From: Thermoleophilaceae bacterium
GTDB lineage: Bacteria > Actinomycetota > Thermoleophilia > Solirubrobacterales > Thermoleophilaceae
NCBI GenBank assembly: GCA_019683805.1
Contig: JADGHQ010000003.1
Location: 24,862-88,861 of the forward strand
Reading direction: 5' to 3'
Length of the DNA stretch: 64,000 nt
Shown: positions 40,905 to 51,654 of the stretch, piece after piece
How the letters are laid out: the number at the start of each line of letters is the position of its first letter
How positions within the stretch are numbered: position 1 is the stretch's first letter
Notes under the pieces: generated by a model
The model's database searches: none
Told to the model about the DNA's origin: nothing
The model's input: only the letters and a program-made list of their open reading frames with translations
Made by a program: the position numbers and the translations under genes

Positions 40905-41356
40905 GCGCGCGTGCGCGGCACTGGCTGCTCGCGCTCGCGGCGACCGCGGTCGTCCTCGGCGTCGACCAGGCCACGAAGGCGCTCGTGCGCGCCTCGCTTG
41001 CGATCGGCGAGGCGCGGGACCTGTTCCCGGGGCTCGACCTCGCCTACGTCCGCAACAGGGGCGTGGCGTTCGGCTTCTTCGGCGGCGGCGGGGTCGCGGT
41101 GTCTGTGCTCACCACCGTGGCGCTGGCGGCGCTCGTCGTCTACTTCGCGCTCAGGAGCGCCACCCGGCTCCTGTGGCTGCCCACCGGGCTCGTGCTGGGC
41201 GGCGCGCTCGGCAACGTCTGGGACCGCGCGCGCGACGGCGCCGTGACGGACTTCATCGACCCCGCGGCCTGGCCGGCCTTCAACGTCGCCGACGTGTGCA
41301 TCGTCGTCGGGGTGCTCGCGCTGCTCTGGCTGATCGAGGCCCGCGAGGCGCGATGA
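40901..41356 (+). CDS. lspA: prolipoprotein signal peptidase
   Basis: 151 residues with four membrane helices. Cleaves the signal peptide of lipid-modified prolipoproteins. The aspartate dyad is in GNVWDRARDG (about residue 109) and FNVADVCIVVG (about 128); the conserved DQATKALV and YVRNRGVAFG are present. A candidate substrate, a lipobox protein, is encoded at 54660. GTGA with DUF167 and ATGA with the RluA gene. Confidence 0.94.
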   Translation: MSARARHWLLALAATAVVLGVDQATKALVRASLAIGEARDLFPGLDLAYVRNRGVAFGFFGGGGVAVSVLTTVALAALVVYFALRSATRLLWLPTGLVLGGALGNVWDRARDGAVTDFIDPAAWPAFNVADVCIVVGVLALLWLIEAREAR

Positions 41357-42297
41357 GCGAGCGGCTGGCGTTCGTCGCCGGCGAGGACGACGCCGGGCGC
41401 CGTCTCGACGCGCGGCTCGCGGAGGAGCCCGCGGTGGGCTCGCGCGCGAAGGCGCAGCGGCTGATCGATGCGGGCCTTGTGAGCGTGGACGGCGAGCCGC
41501 GGCGCAAGCGGCACCGGCTCGCGCCCGGCGAGGCGGTGGAGGTGCTGCTCGAGGAGCCGCCGCCTGTGGATGCGCGTGTGGGGGAGGGCGTCGACTTCGA
41601 GGTCGTCTACGAGGACGACTGGCTGCTCGTGGTCGACAAGCCCGCGGGCGTTGTCGTGCACCCCGCCCCGGGCCATCCCGCCGGCACGCTCGCGCAGGCG
41701 CTCGCGGCCCGCGGGGCCGCCGGCGGGCACCCGCTGCGCCCGGGCATCGTGCACCGGCTCGACCGCGACACCTCCGGGCTGCTCGTCGTCGCGAAGAGCG
41801 AGGAGGTCCACCGCGCGCTGCAGGAGATGCTGCGCCGGCGCGAGATCCGCCGCGAGTACCTGGCGCTGGTCGCGGGACGGCCCGACGCGCGCAGCGGCAC
41901 GATCGACGCCGCCGTGGGGCGCGATCGGCGCGAGCGCAAGCTGATCTCGATCCGCACCGACGCGGGGCGCCGGGCGGTCACCCATTTCGAGCTCGTTGAG
42001 GCCCTGCCGCGCACCTCGCTGCTGCGCGTGCGCCTCGAGACCGGACGCACGCACCAGATCCGCGTGCACATGGCGGCGATCGGCCATCCCGTGTGCGGCG
42101 ACCGCCAGTACGGCGGCGCCGCCTGCGGCCGCCGTCTTGGCCTGGCGCGCCAATTCCTCCACAGCGCCGCGCTGACGTTTGACCACCCGGTGCGGGGGGA
42201 AAGCCTTCGCTGCGAGTCCAAACTACCCGCCGACTTGTCGCGCGCGCTCGCGGCAGCCCGGCGGGAGCCGGCCTCCGAAGGGCCAGTCGGGGGCTGA
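41353..42297 (+). CDS. RluA/RluD-family pseudouridine synthase
   Basis: 314 residues: N-terminal S4 domain (AQRLIDAGLVSVDGE), then the catalytic domain with D137 in HRLDRDTSGLL, and LETGRTHQIRVHMAAIGHPVCGD. The RluD subgroup modifies 23S rRNA helix 69, which fits the S4 fusion and place after lspA, but RluA/RluC specificity cannot be excluded. ATG overlaps the lspA stop. Confidence 0.9.
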   Translation: MSERLAFVAGEDDAGRRLDARLAEEPAVGSRAKAQRLIDAGLVSVDGEPRRKRHRLAPGEAVEVLLEEPPPVDARVGEGVDFEVVYEDDWLLVVDKPAGVVVHPAPGHPAGTLAQALAARGAAGGHPLRPGIVHRLDRDTSGLLVVAKSEEVHRALQEMLRRREIRREYLALVAGRPDARSGTIDAAVGRDRRERKLISIRTDAGRRAVTHFELVEALPRTSLLRVRLETGRTHQIRVHMAAIGHPVCGDRQYGGAACGRRLGLARQFLHSAALTFDHPVRGESLRCESKLPADLSRALAAARREPASEGPVGG

Positions 42298-42308
42298 GCG
42301 AGAACGGA

Positions 42309-42340
42309 GCGGGGCGGCTTTCGGGCCGCCTCGCCTCTTT
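42309..42340 (+). terminator. terminator of the proC-rluD unit
   Basis: GCGGGGCGGC / GCCGCCTCGC stem (one G-T pair) with loop TTTCGG, followed by CTCTTT, 11 bases after the pseudouridine synthase gene. Confidence 0.8.
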
Positions 42341-42376
42341 GGGAGCGCTTCGGCCGGCGCCGGGGCGCGCTTTGCC

Positions 42377-42507
42377 TATGCTTACGCGCGGCAAGGCAAC
42401 CACCGACCCCGCTTGCGGGGGCGCGGCCCTGCCCGGCGCTCGAGCCGGGTCCGCGCGCCGGCAGGCGGGTTTCTTTTCGCAGCACGCAACGCACAAGGGA
42501 GCAGAGA
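42377..42507 (+). promoter_or_regulatory. rpsB promoter and structured leader
   Basis: TATGCT at 42377-42382 is the likely -10. The transcribed leader of about 120 bases contains two compact hairpins (CCCCGC-TT-GCGGGG and CCCGGC-GCTCGA-GCCGGG) and an alternative long stem CCTGCC/GGCAGG whose end is followed by CGGGTTTCTTTT, which could act as an attenuator. An S2-controlled leader would be the natural guess; unproven. Confidence 0.4.
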
Positions 42508-44147
<1,640 letters not shown>

Positions 44148-44154
44148 CCGCGCG

Positions 44155-44895
44155 ATGGCAGGCGACGGAGGGCATGGCGTAGCGCCCGTCTTCCGGCGCG
44201 TGCTGCTGAAGCTCTCGGGGGAGGCGCTGATGGGCGACCTGCCGTACGGCGCCGACCCCCGGCGCATCCGGGCGATCGCCGAGCAGGTCAAGCGCGTCGC
44301 CGAGCGGGGCGTCGAGATGGCGATCGTCGTGGGGGGCGGCAACATCTACCGCGGCATGCAGGGCGCGGCGGCCGGCATGGACCGCGCCACCGGCGACTAC
44401 ATGGGCATGCTCGCCACCGTGCTCAACGCGCTGGCGCTGCAGGACGCGCTTGAGAAGCTCGGCGCCGACACGCGCGTCCAGTCCGCGCTCACGATCTCCG
44501 AGGTGGCCGAGCCGTACATCCGCCGCCGCGCGATCCGCCACCTCGAGAAGGGGCGCATCGTGATCTTCGCGGCGGGCACGGGCAACCCGTTCTTCACCAC
44601 GGACACGGCGGCCGCGCTGCGGGCGCTCGAGATCCACGCCGAGGCGATGCTGATGGCGAAGAACGGGGTCGAGGGCGTCTACGACTCCGACCCGCGCGCC
44701 AACCCCGACGCCGAGTTCCTGCCCGCGATCACGCACCACCAGGCGATCGAGCGCCGGCTCGCGGTGATGGACTCCACGGCGCTCTCGCTCTGCATGGACA
44801 ATTCGCTGCCGATCTACGTCTTCAACATCGACGACGAGAGGAACATCGAGCGGATAGTGTCCGGTCAACGAGTGGGAACGCTGGTCTCGACATGA
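44155..44895 (+). CDS. pyrH: uridylate kinase
   Basis: 246 residues, amino-acid kinase fold; phosphorylates UMP to UDP. Motifs: [62 protein letters not shown] and [13 protein letters not shown]. In the standard tsf-pyrH-frr order; ATGA overlap with frr. Confidence 0.96.
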   Translation: MAGDGGHGVAPVFRRVLLKLSGEALMGDLPYGADPRRIRAIAEQVKRVAERGVEMAIVVGGGNIYRGMQGAAAGMDRATGDYMGMLATVLNALALQDALEKLGADTRVQSALTISEVAEPYIRRRAIRHLEKGRIVIFAAGTGNPFFTTDTAAALRALEIHAEAMLMAKNGVEGVYDSDPRANPDAEFLPAITHHQAIERRLAVMDSTALSLCMDNSLPIYVFNIDDERNIERIVSGQRVGTLVST

Positions 44896-45458
44896 GCGAG
44901 CTGATCGACGAGCTACTTGCCGACGCGAGCGAGCGGATGACGAAGTCGGTGGAGGCGACGCGCCAGGAGTTCTCCACGGTCCGCACGGGGCGCGCGACGC
45001 CCCACCTGCTCGACCGCGTCGAGGTCGACTACTACGGCGCCAAGACGCCGCTCAAGCAGCTGGCGAGCATCTCCGCGCCCGAGGCGCGGATGCTCACCAT
45101 CACGCCCTACGACAAGTCCTCGATCCGCACGATCGAGAAGTCGATCATGGAGTCCGATCTCGGGCTCACGCCGTCGAACGACGGCGCCGTGATCCGGCTG
45201 ACGATCCCGGAGCTCACCGAGGAGCGCCGGCGCGAGCTCGTGAAGGTCGTACGCGGCATCGCCGAGGAGGGGCGCGTGGCTATCCGCAACATCCGCCGGG
45301 ACGTGATGCACGAGCTGCGCGAGCTCAAGCAGGAGGGCGAGGTGGGCTCCGACGAGGAGCACCGCGCCGAGACTGAGCTGCAGAAGCTCACCGACGGGCG
45401 CATCGCCGAGATCGACAGCTTCCTCGCCGGCAAGGAAGAAGAGATCCTCGAAGTCTGA
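44892..45458 (+). CDS. frr: ribosome recycling factor
   Basis: 188 residues. Splits post-termination ribosomes with EF-G. Conserved text [60 protein letters not shown] and the helical end [19 protein letters not shown] overlaps the pyrH stop. Confidence 0.97.
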   Translation: MSELIDELLADASERMTKSVEATRQEFSTVRTGRATPHLLDRVEVDYYGAKTPLKQLASISAPEARMLTITPYDKSSIRTIEKSIMESDLGLTPSNDGAVIRLTIPELTEERRRELVKVVRGIAEEGRVAIRNIRRDVMHELRELKQEGEVGSDEEHRAETELQKLTDGRIAEIDSFLAGKEEEILEV

Positions 45459-45477
45459 GGACGGACCCGGCTCCCCG

Positions 45478-46140
45478 GTGTCAGCGCGCTACGTCGCCAT
45501 CATCATGGACGGCAACGCACGCTGGGCGCGGCAGCGCGGGCTGCCCGTGCTCGAGGGCCACCGCGAGGGCGCGCAGGCGCTCAAGCGCACCGTCCGCCAC
45601 GCGGTGCAGCTCGGCATCGAGGAGCTGACCGCCTACGCTTTCTCGACCGAGAACTGGACCCGCCCCGACTCGGAGGTCCAGGGGCTGATGGAGCTGTTCG
45701 GCGACCTGATCGAGTCCGAGACGCCCGAGCTCGACGAGGAGGGCGTGAGGATGCGCTTCATCGGGCGGCGCGACCGGATCTCCGCGGACCTGCGGCGGCG
45801 GATGGAGTGGGCCGAGGAGACGACCGGGCAGAACGCGAAGATGACGCTGTTCGTCGCCTTCGACTACGGCGGCCGCGCGGAGATCCTCGACGCGGCCGCG
45901 CGCTTCGAGGGCGGTGGCGAGGAGGAGTTCAGCCGTCTTCTCTACGCGCCCGAGATGAACGACCCCGACCTCCTGATCCGCACGAGCGGGGAGCACCGGC
46001 TCTCGAACTTCCTGCTCTGGCAGTGCGCGTACTCCGAGCTCGTGTTCTCGGATGCGCTCTGGCCCGACTTCGACCGCGCGGCGCTCGAGGCGGCGCTGGA
46101 CGAGTTCTCCGTCAGGCAGCGGCGCTTCGGGGCACGGTAG
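45478..46140 (+). CDS. uppS: isoprenyl (undecaprenyl-type) diphosphate synthase
   Basis: 220 residues. Cis-prenyltransferase that makes the long polyprenyl carrier for cell-wall synthesis. Catalytic Asp11 in IIMDGNARWA; AYAFSTENWTRP, FVAFDYGGRAEI and PDLLIRTSGEHRLSNFLLWQ are diagnostic. Product length cannot be predicted. GTG start 19 bases after frr. Confidence 0.94.
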   Translation: MSARYVAIIMDGNARWARQRGLPVLEGHREGAQALKRTVRHAVQLGIEELTAYAFSTENWTRPDSEVQGLMELFGDLIESETPELDEEGVRMRFIGRRDRISADLRRRMEWAEETTGQNAKMTLFVAFDYGGRAEILDAAARFEGGGEEEFSRLLYAPEMNDPDLLIRTSGEHRLSNFLLWQCAYSELVFSDALWPDFDRAALEAALDEFSVRQRRFGAR

Positions 46141-46142
46141 TC

Positions 46143-46994
46143 GTGGCCTCGCGCCAGGAGCGCCGCGTCCGCCGCGCGCGCCGCCGCAGTCAGCGCTCGG
46201 ACCTCGGGGCGCGGATCGTCGCCGCGCTGCCCGCGATCGCGTTCGCGCTCTTCATCGTGGCCGAGGGCGGGATCGTGTTCGTGCTGGCGCTCGTCGCCGT
46301 CGGGGCGCTCGCCCTCGCCGAGCTCTACCGGATGACCGAGCGCGCGCGCCCGGTGCACCTCGCCGGCTACCTGGGGCTCGCGGGGCTGCTGCTCGCCGCG
46401 CACTACGGCGACCAGTACCAGCTGCTGCTCGCGCTCGCGCTCTGCGTCCCGCTCACGTTCCTGGTCGCCGTGCGGCGCAGGCGGCGCGAGCACGTCGCCT
46501 ACGGCGTCGCGGTGACGCTCTTCGGCCTGCTCTGGGTCGGCGTCGCGCTGGCGCACGCCGTGCTGCTGCGCGATCTCGAGCACGGGGGCGGGCTCGTGCT
46601 CGACGTCCTGATAGGGACCTTCGTCGGCGACACCGCCGCCTACCTGGGCGGCCGCTCCTGGGGCCGCCGTCCGCTCGCGCCGACGATCTCGCCGAACAAG
46701 ACGCTCGAGGGGCTCGTGACGGGCATCGTCGCGGGCGGGCTCGCGTTCTGGCTGTTCGCCGTCGGCTACCAGGACTGGTTCAAGGGGACCGACGCGCTGA
46801 TCATGGGCTTCTCGGTCGCGCTCGTGGGGCCGGTCGGGGACCTCTTCGAGTCGCTCATCAAGCGCGACCTGCACGTGAAGGACAGCGGCACCGTCTTCGG
46901 CGCCCACGGCGGCGTGCTCGACCGCCTCGACGCGGTCTTCTTCACGGCGGTCACGGGGTACTACGTGGCCCGGGCTGTCGGCTTCGGGGCATAG
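46143..46994 (+). CDS. cdsA: phosphatidate cytidylyltransferase
   Basis: 283 residues, polytopic. Makes CDP-diacylglycerol from phosphatidate and CTP, which feeds the PgsA enzyme encoded at 58976. The signature near the C-terminus is SLIKRDLHVKDSGTVFGAHGG then VLDRLDAVFF (the common LPGHGG is FGAHGG here). The GTG start is 2 bases after the uppS stop. Confidence 0.93.
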   Translation: MASRQERRVRRARRRSQRSDLGARIVAALPAIAFALFIVAEGGIVFVLALVAVGALALAELYRMTERARPVHLAGYLGLAGLLLAAHYGDQYQLLLALALCVPLTFLVAVRRRRREHVAYGVAVTLFGLLWVGVALAHAVLLRDLEHGGGLVLDVLIGTFVGDTAAYLGGRSWGRRPLAPTISPNKTLEGLVTGIVAGGLAFWLFAVGYQDWFKGTDALIMGFSVALVGPVGDLFESLIKRDLHVKDSGTVFGAHGGVLDRLDAVFFTAVTGYYVARAVGFGA

Positions 46995-47017
46995 GGGCGC
47001 GCCGCGCCGGGCCGCGC

Positions 47018-48769
47018 CTAGTACGGCGAGGGGCCGCCGAACATCTCGCTCAGGCGGGCCGCCACGGCGAGGTCGCCCTCCACCTCCGTCCGACCCGTGA
47101 GCAGCGCGTCCACGGGGTGGAGCTCGCCGGCGACGATGCGCGCCCAGTCGGCCACACGCATGCGGATCGTGACCGCCGGGTCGCGCCCGTCCCCCTCGAG
47201 CAGGCTCGCGCGCTGCCCGCCGACGCGGATCGTCCAGCGCGCGGCGGCCGCGCCGCGCCCGTCCCGCAACTCGTAGGCGATGTCGCCCTCGAAGCCGCCG
47301 CCCAGGCGCGGGTCGTAGGCGCGCGCCAGCGCGCCGAAGACCGCCTTCTGCACGAGGCGCCGCCCGAAGCGGCGCTCGAGCTCCGCGTCCGTCCTGCCGG
47401 CCACGAGCCTGCGCAGCGCGTCGCGGCCGCGGCGCTGGGCGCGCAGGCGGGCGTCGTCCGCGACCGCCCCCACGAGCGCGCGCAGGTCGAGGGCCTCGGC
47501 GCGGCGGCGGCGCGCGTGGCGCGCGAGCTCGGCCTGCTCGTCGATCGCGTACGGGGGCGCGTGGCGCGGCGGGTCGCGGCGGGCGAGCGCCCGCTCGATC
47601 GCAGGGCCGAGACGCTCGAGCCGCTCGCGGTCGCGCTCGTCGGCGCGCTCGGCGAAGCGCGGCAGGACCTCGCGCCCGAACAGCTCGAGGCTCTCGCAGA
47701 TGTGCTCGTGGCGGTTCCTGCCGGCCTGGAGCACGAAGATCACCTGGTCGACCCCCGCGGCCTCGTAGCGCTCGACGAGCTGGGTGACCTGCGCGGGGGT
47801 CCCGATCGCGCCCCTGAGCGAGCCGAACCCCTGCTGGAGCACCTTCACGCCGAGCGGTTGGCGGTCGGCGGTCACCCCCGCGCGCGAGAAGCCGGTCGCG
47901 TCGCGGCGCTCGCCGAACTCCTGCCAGATGTCGGTCCGCCCGGGGGAGTGGGGGATGCCGCTGTAGTAGTGCACGAGCGAGTAGCCGAAGAAGTTGCCGC
48001 CGTCGATGCCACGCTCGATCGCGGTCCGCTCGTCCTCGTGGAGCATCATCGGGAGCACCACGGCGACGTTCGGGTTGACCGCGAAGCCGGCGGGCGCGCA
48101 CTCGTCCGACTCGAGCAGCTCGTAGTACTCCGCGACCCACTTGGCCGCGTCCTCGGGCTCGACGAAGGAGAACGACAGGGCGCCGATCCCGCGCCGCGCG
48201 GCGAGGTGGATCGTCTCGCGCCGGCTGCACGCGACCCACAGCGGCGGATGCGGCTTCTGCAGCGGCTTCGGCAGCACGTTGCGCGGCGGCATCGAGAAGT
48301 GCTCGCTCTCCCAGCCCGCGAACGGCTCCTCGACGAGAATGCGCGTGATCGCGTCGAGGGCGTCGGCCCACATCTCGCGCTTGCGCTCGCGCTCGACCAG
48401 GAAGCCGCCGAGCTCGGCCGCCGAGCTGGACTCGCCGGTGCCGAAGTCGACCCGCCCGTCCGAGATCAGGTCGAGCGTGGCGATCCGCTCCGCCACGCGG
48501 GCGGGATGGTTGACGCGCGGCGGGAGCTGGACGATGCCGTGGCCGAGGCGGATGCGCCGGGTGCGCTGCGAGCAGGCGGCGAGGAAGACCTCGGGAGCGG
48601 AGGAGTGCGAGTACTCCTCGAGGAAGTGGTGCTCCACCTCCCAGACGTAGTCGAAGCCGACGCGGTCGGCGATCTCGACCTGCTCGAGCGCGTCCTTAAG
48701 CAGGCGGTGCTCGGCGCCGTCCTCCCACGGCCTCGGGAGCTGGTGCTCGTAGAAGATCCCGAAGCGCAC
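47018..48769 (-). CDS. LLM-class flavin monooxygenase fused to an SCP2-like domain
   Basis: 583 residues. Residues 1-360 are a luciferase-like F420/FMN-dependent oxidoreductase barrel (VRFGIFYEHQLPRPW, WEVEHHFLEEYSHS, GTGESSSAAELGGF). After a linker, residues 430-583 look like a sterol-carrier-protein-2 lipid-binding domain (TIRVGG...DPAVTIRMRVADWARIVAGELHPVDALLTGRTEVEGDLA). The fusion suggests oxidation of a bound lipid-like substrate. The GTG at 48767-48769 is set by a TACGAT -10 only 6 bases upstream. It interrupts the cdsA-dxr backbone in reverse orientation. Confidence 0.85.
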   Translation of the reverse strand: MRFGIFYEHQLPRPWEDGAEHRLLKDALEQVEIADRVGFDYVWEVEHHFLEEYSHSSAPEVFLAACSQRTRRIRLGHGIVQLPPRVNHPARVAERIATLDLISDGRVDFGTGESSSAAELGGFLVERERKREMWADALDAITRILVEEPFAGWESEHFSMPPRNVLPKPLQKPHPPLWVACSRRETIHLAARRGIGALSFSFVEPEDAAKWVAEYYELLESDECAPAGFAVNPNVAVVLPMMLHEDERTAIERGIDGGNFFGYSLVHYYSGIPHSPGRTDIWQEFGERRDATGFSRAGVTADRQPLGVKVLQQGFGSLRGAIGTPAQVTQLVERYEAAGVDQVIFVLQAGRNRHEHICESLELFGREVLPRFAERADERDRERLERLGPAIERALARRDPPRHAPPYAIDEQAELARHARRRRAEALDLRALVGAVADDARLRAQRRGRDALRRLVAGRTDAELERRFGRRLVQKAVFGALARAYDPRLGGGFEGDIAYELRDGRGAAAARWTIRVGGQRASLLEGDGRDPAVTIRMRVADWARIVAGELHPVDALLTGRTEVEGDLAVAARLSEMFGGPSPY

Positions 48770-48775
48770 GCGCCC

Positions 48776-48781
48776 ATCGTA
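48776..48781 (-). promoter_or_regulatory. -10 element of the LLM-SCP2 gene, leaderless type
   Basis: TACGAT on the minus strand, 6 bases before the GTG. Confidence 0.45.
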
Positions 48782-48842
48782 GACCCGTAGCCGGGGCTCG
48801 GGCAAAGCGCACCCGCAGTCGCACGGGCCGGGAATCGAGGCG

Positions 48843-49283
48843 CTAGATCGTGACCGAGCCGTCCTCGGCGACCGTCCAGCGCGGGTTGTGCGCCACCTCC
48901 CAGGGGTGTCCGTCGGGGTCGAGGAAGAGCCCCGAGTAGCCGCCCCAGAAGGTCTCGGCGCCCGGCCGCATGATGGTCGCGCCGGCCTCCTCGGCGTGCG
49001 CGAGCACCTCGTCGACCTCGGCCGGCGAGCGCACGTTGTAGGCGAGCGCGAAGCCGCCGAAGCCGCCCGGCGGGGTGGGCTCGAGACCGCAGTCGCGCGC
49101 CAGCTCCTCGCGCCCCCAGAGCGCCACGACCATGCAGCCGGCCTGGAAGAACGCGACCCCTTGGGCCTTCGAGTCGTTGGCGCAGCGCCAGCCGAGCGCC
49201 TCGTAGAAGGCGCGGGCGCGCTCGACGTCCGCCACACCGAGGGTGATCAGGCTGACCCGCTGCTCCACGCCGACACCGATCAT
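48843..49283 (-). CDS. VOC-family (glyoxalase/bleomycin resistance-like) protein
   Basis: 146 residues with the paired beta-alpha-beta-beta-beta modules: LITLGVADVERARAFYEALGW and FALAYNVRSPAEVDEVLAHAEEAGA...YSGLFLDPDGHPWEVAHNP. Members bind a divalent metal and act on varied small substrates, so the role is open. It is 73 bases upstream of the LLM-SCP2 gene on the same strand. Confidence 0.87.
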   Translation of the reverse strand: MIGVGVEQRVSLITLGVADVERARAFYEALGWRCANDSKAQGVAFFQAGCMVVALWGREELARDCGLEPTPPGGFGGFALAYNVRSPAEVDEVLAHAEEAGATIMRPGAETFWGGYSGLFLDPDGHPWEVAHNPRWTVAEDGSVTI

Positions 49284-49324
49284 AGGCCCGGCGCGCCCCC
49301 TACGGTGCGCTCGCGGGCGGGCCC

Positions 49325-49330
49325 TAGACT
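49325..49330 (+). promoter_or_regulatory. -10 element of dxr, leaderless type
   Basis: TAGACT with 8 bases to the ATG at 49339. Confidence 0.5.
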
Positions 49331-49338
49331 CCGAGGGG

Positions 49339-50490
49339 ATGCGCAGGGTGATCGTCCTCGGGTCGACGGGCTCGATCGGCACGCAGGCGCTCGACGTGAT
49401 CGGGCGAAGCGACGAGCTCGAGGTCGTCGCGCTCGCCGCCGCCACGAGCTTCGAGCAGGTGGTGGAGCAGGCCCGCGCCCACGGCGTCACGCGGGTCGCG
49501 CTCGCGGACGAGGCGGCCGCCGCGCTCGCCGCCGAGGCGTGGACCGAGGGGGAGGTGCTGGCCGGGGCCGAGGGCGTCATGTCCCTCGTCACCGAGACGG
49601 AGTGCGACCTGGTGCTGAACGCGCTCGTCGGCTCGGCGGGCCTCGGGCCGACGGTCGCCGCGCTGGGCGAGGGGATCGACCTCGCGCTCGCGAACAAGGA
49701 GAGCCTCGTGGTGGGAGGCGAGCTCGTGACCGCGCTCGCGGAGGCGACCGGCGCGCGCATCGTCCCGGTCGACTCAGAGCATTCCGCGCTCGCGCAGCTC
49801 ATCGGGTCCGAGCGCCCCGGCGCGGTCGAGCGCCTGGTGCTGACGGCGTCGGGCGGGCCGTTCCGCGGCCGCAGCCCCGAGGAGCTCGAGAGCGTGACCG
49901 TGGAGCAGGCGCTCGCCCACCCCACCTGGGAGATGGGCGGCAAGATCACGATCGACTCGGCGACGCTGATGAACAAGGGGCTCGAGGTGATCGAGGCCCA
50001 CCACCTCTTCGGCGTGCCGTACGAGCGGATCGACGTGGTGGTCCACCCCCAGTCGATCGTCCACGCGCTCGTCCACCTCAACGACGGCGCCTCGCTCGCG
50101 CACCTCGGGTACCCCGACATGCGCGTGCCGATCTCCTACGCCCTGCACCACCCCGAGCGCGCGGACGTGCCCGTGCCCGCGCTCGACCTGCCCGCGCTCG
50201 GCCAGCTCACGTTCGAGGCGCCCGACGAGCGGGCGTTCCCGTGCCTGCGCCTGGCGCGCGAGGCGGGCCGCGCGGGCGGAACCGCGCCCTGCGTGCTGAA
50301 CGCGGCGAACGAGGTCGCGGTGCGCGCCTTCCTCGACGGGCGCCTCTCGTTCACGGGCATCCCCGAGGTGATCGAGCGCTGCCTCGAGTCGCTGCCCGTC
50401 GAGCCGGTCGGGCACTTCTCCGACCTCTCCAGGGCGGACGCCGCCGCGCGCGAGCTGGCCGGCGAGGCCGTGGAGGCGGTGCGCGCATGA
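49339..50490 (+). CDS. dxr: 1-deoxy-D-xylulose 5-phosphate reductoisomerase
   Basis: 383 residues. NADPH-dependent second step of the MEP isoprenoid pathway and the target of fosmidomycin. Seen: VLGSTGSIGTQALD, ALANKESLVVGG, VPVDSEHSALAQL (metal-binding Asp/Glu) and GGKITIDSATLMNKGLEVIEAH. The upstream frame is open, but the ATG after the TAGACT -10 begins the Rossmann motif. ATGA overlap with rseP. Confidence 0.96.
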   Translation: MRRVIVLGSTGSIGTQALDVIGRSDELEVVALAAATSFEQVVEQARAHGVTRVALADEAAAALAAEAWTEGEVLAGAEGVMSLVTETECDLVLNALVGSAGLGPTVAALGEGIDLALANKESLVVGGELVTALAEATGARIVPVDSEHSALAQLIGSERPGAVERLVLTASGGPFRGRSPEELESVTVEQALAHPTWEMGGKITIDSATLMNKGLEVIEAHHLFGVPYERIDVVVHPQSIVHALVHLNDGASLAHLGYPDMRVPISYALHHPERADVPVPALDLPALGQLTFEAPDERAFPCLRLAREAGRAGGTAPCVLNAANEVAVRAFLDGRLSFTGIPEVIERCLESLPVEPVGHFSDLSRADAAARELAGEAVEAVRA

Positions 50491-51569
50491 GCTGGCTGCT
50501 CGCCTTCCTCGGCTTCGTGGTGCTCATCGTGCTGCACGAGGCGGGGCACTTCGCCGCGGCCAAGGCGGTCGGGATGCGCGTCGAGCGCTTCTCCCTCTTC
50601 TTCCCGCCGCTGCTCGCCCGCAAGCGGGTGGGCGAGACGGAGTACGCGATCGGGGCGCTGCCGCTCGGCGGCTACGTGAAGATCAGCGGCATGAACCCGG
50701 ACGAGCGCCTCCCCGAGGAGGTTCGCGACCGGGCCTACCACGCCCAGCCGCCCTGGAAGCGGATCGTCGTGATCGCCGCCGGGCCGGCCGTGAACGTCGT
50801 GATCGCGTTCGTGCTGCTGTTCCTGTACTTCTGGCAGATCGGCGCGCAGGACATCTCGAACCGGGTGGCCGGGGTCGACAGGTCGCTCCCCGCGGCGGGC
50901 GTGCTGCAGCCGGGAGACCGGATCGTCGGCGTGGACGGCAGGCGGCTCGCGCCCGCGGCGATCTCGAGCGCGATCGCGGCGCACGGCTGCCCGGGCGGCA
51001 GGCGCGTCGACGGCTGCGCCGCCGCCACGCCCGTGAGGCTGACCGTCGAGCGCGACGGCGCGCGCCGCACCGTCTCGCTCACGCCGCGCTACGACAGCGC
51101 CACCAAGCGCATGCGCGTCGGCTTCCTGCTCGGGACGGGCGGGCAGCGCCAGACGCTCGCGGCGGGCGAGTCGTTCACGTGGACCGCCGACCGCTTCTGG
51201 TACCTCACCAAGCAGACGGTCGCCCTCCCGGCGCGCATCTTCGACGAGCGCAAGCGCAAGGACATCTCGAGCGTCGTGGGCGGCTACGAGGCGACCCGCC
51301 AGACGATCGAGCGCGACGCGGCCGACGCGGTCACGCTGATCGCGGTGATCTCGCTGTCGCTTGCGATTGTCAACCTCTTCCCGTTCCTGCCGCTCGACGG
51401 CGGGCACATCTTCTGGGCGCTCGTCGAGAAGGTCAGGCGCCGGCCGGTGCCGTTCCGCGTGATGGAGCAGGCGAGCGTGGTCGGGTTCATGCTCATCATC
51501 GGCCTGTTCGTGATCGGCCTCACGAACGACCTCGACCGCCTCCGCAGCGGCGGCTTCAACGTGCGCTGA
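50487..51569 (+). CDS. site-2 (RseP-type) membrane metalloprotease
   Basis: 360 residues. Intramembrane zinc protease that cleaves single-pass substrates such as anti-sigma factors. HEAGH (H17, E18, H21) in the first helix, a PDZ domain at about 125-215 (VLQPGDRIVGVDGRRL) and the third ligand D304 in PLDGGH. The extra insert HGCPGGRRVDGCAAATP in the PDZ holds two cysteines that could pair. The dxr-rseP-ispG order is conserved widely, although ispG is displaced here. Confidence 0.93.
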   Translation: MSWLLAFLGFVVLIVLHEAGHFAAAKAVGMRVERFSLFFPPLLARKRVGETEYAIGALPLGGYVKISGMNPDERLPEEVRDRAYHAQPPWKRIVVIAAGPAVNVVIAFVLLFLYFWQIGAQDISNRVAGVDRSLPAAGVLQPGDRIVGVDGRRLAPAAISSAIAAHGCPGGRRVDGCAAATPVRLTVERDGARRTVSLTPRYDSATKRMRVGFLLGTGGQRQTLAAGESFTWTADRFWYLTKQTVALPARIFDERKRKDISSVVGGYEATRQTIERDAADAVTLIAVISLSLAIVNLFPFLPLDGGHIFWALVEKVRRRPVPFRVMEQASVVGFMLIIGLFVIGLTNDLDRLRSGGFNVR

Positions 51570-51580
51570 GGGCGCCCGCC

Positions 51581-51603
51581 GCGCCCGACCGGGCGCCGGC
51601 TTT
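51581..51603 (+). terminator. hairpin after rseP
   Basis: GCGCCCG-AC-CGGGCGC followed by CGGCTTTC; perfect 7-bp stem with a very short T run. Confidence 0.4.
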
Positions 51604-51654
51604 CGTGAGATAGTCCGTTGCGAGGGAACCTGGCCGCTCGAAGGAGGAGAGGGA

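Noticed and set aside
46996..47018. Bidirectional terminator between cdsA and the LLM gene
   Set aside because: GGCGCG/CGCGCC with an 11-base loop and no T tract; expected by chance in such GC-rich DNA.
46052..48790. 912-residue forward frame
   Set aside because: It is an Arg/Ala-rich shadow of cdsA and the reversed LLM-SCP2 gene, with no conserved motifs.
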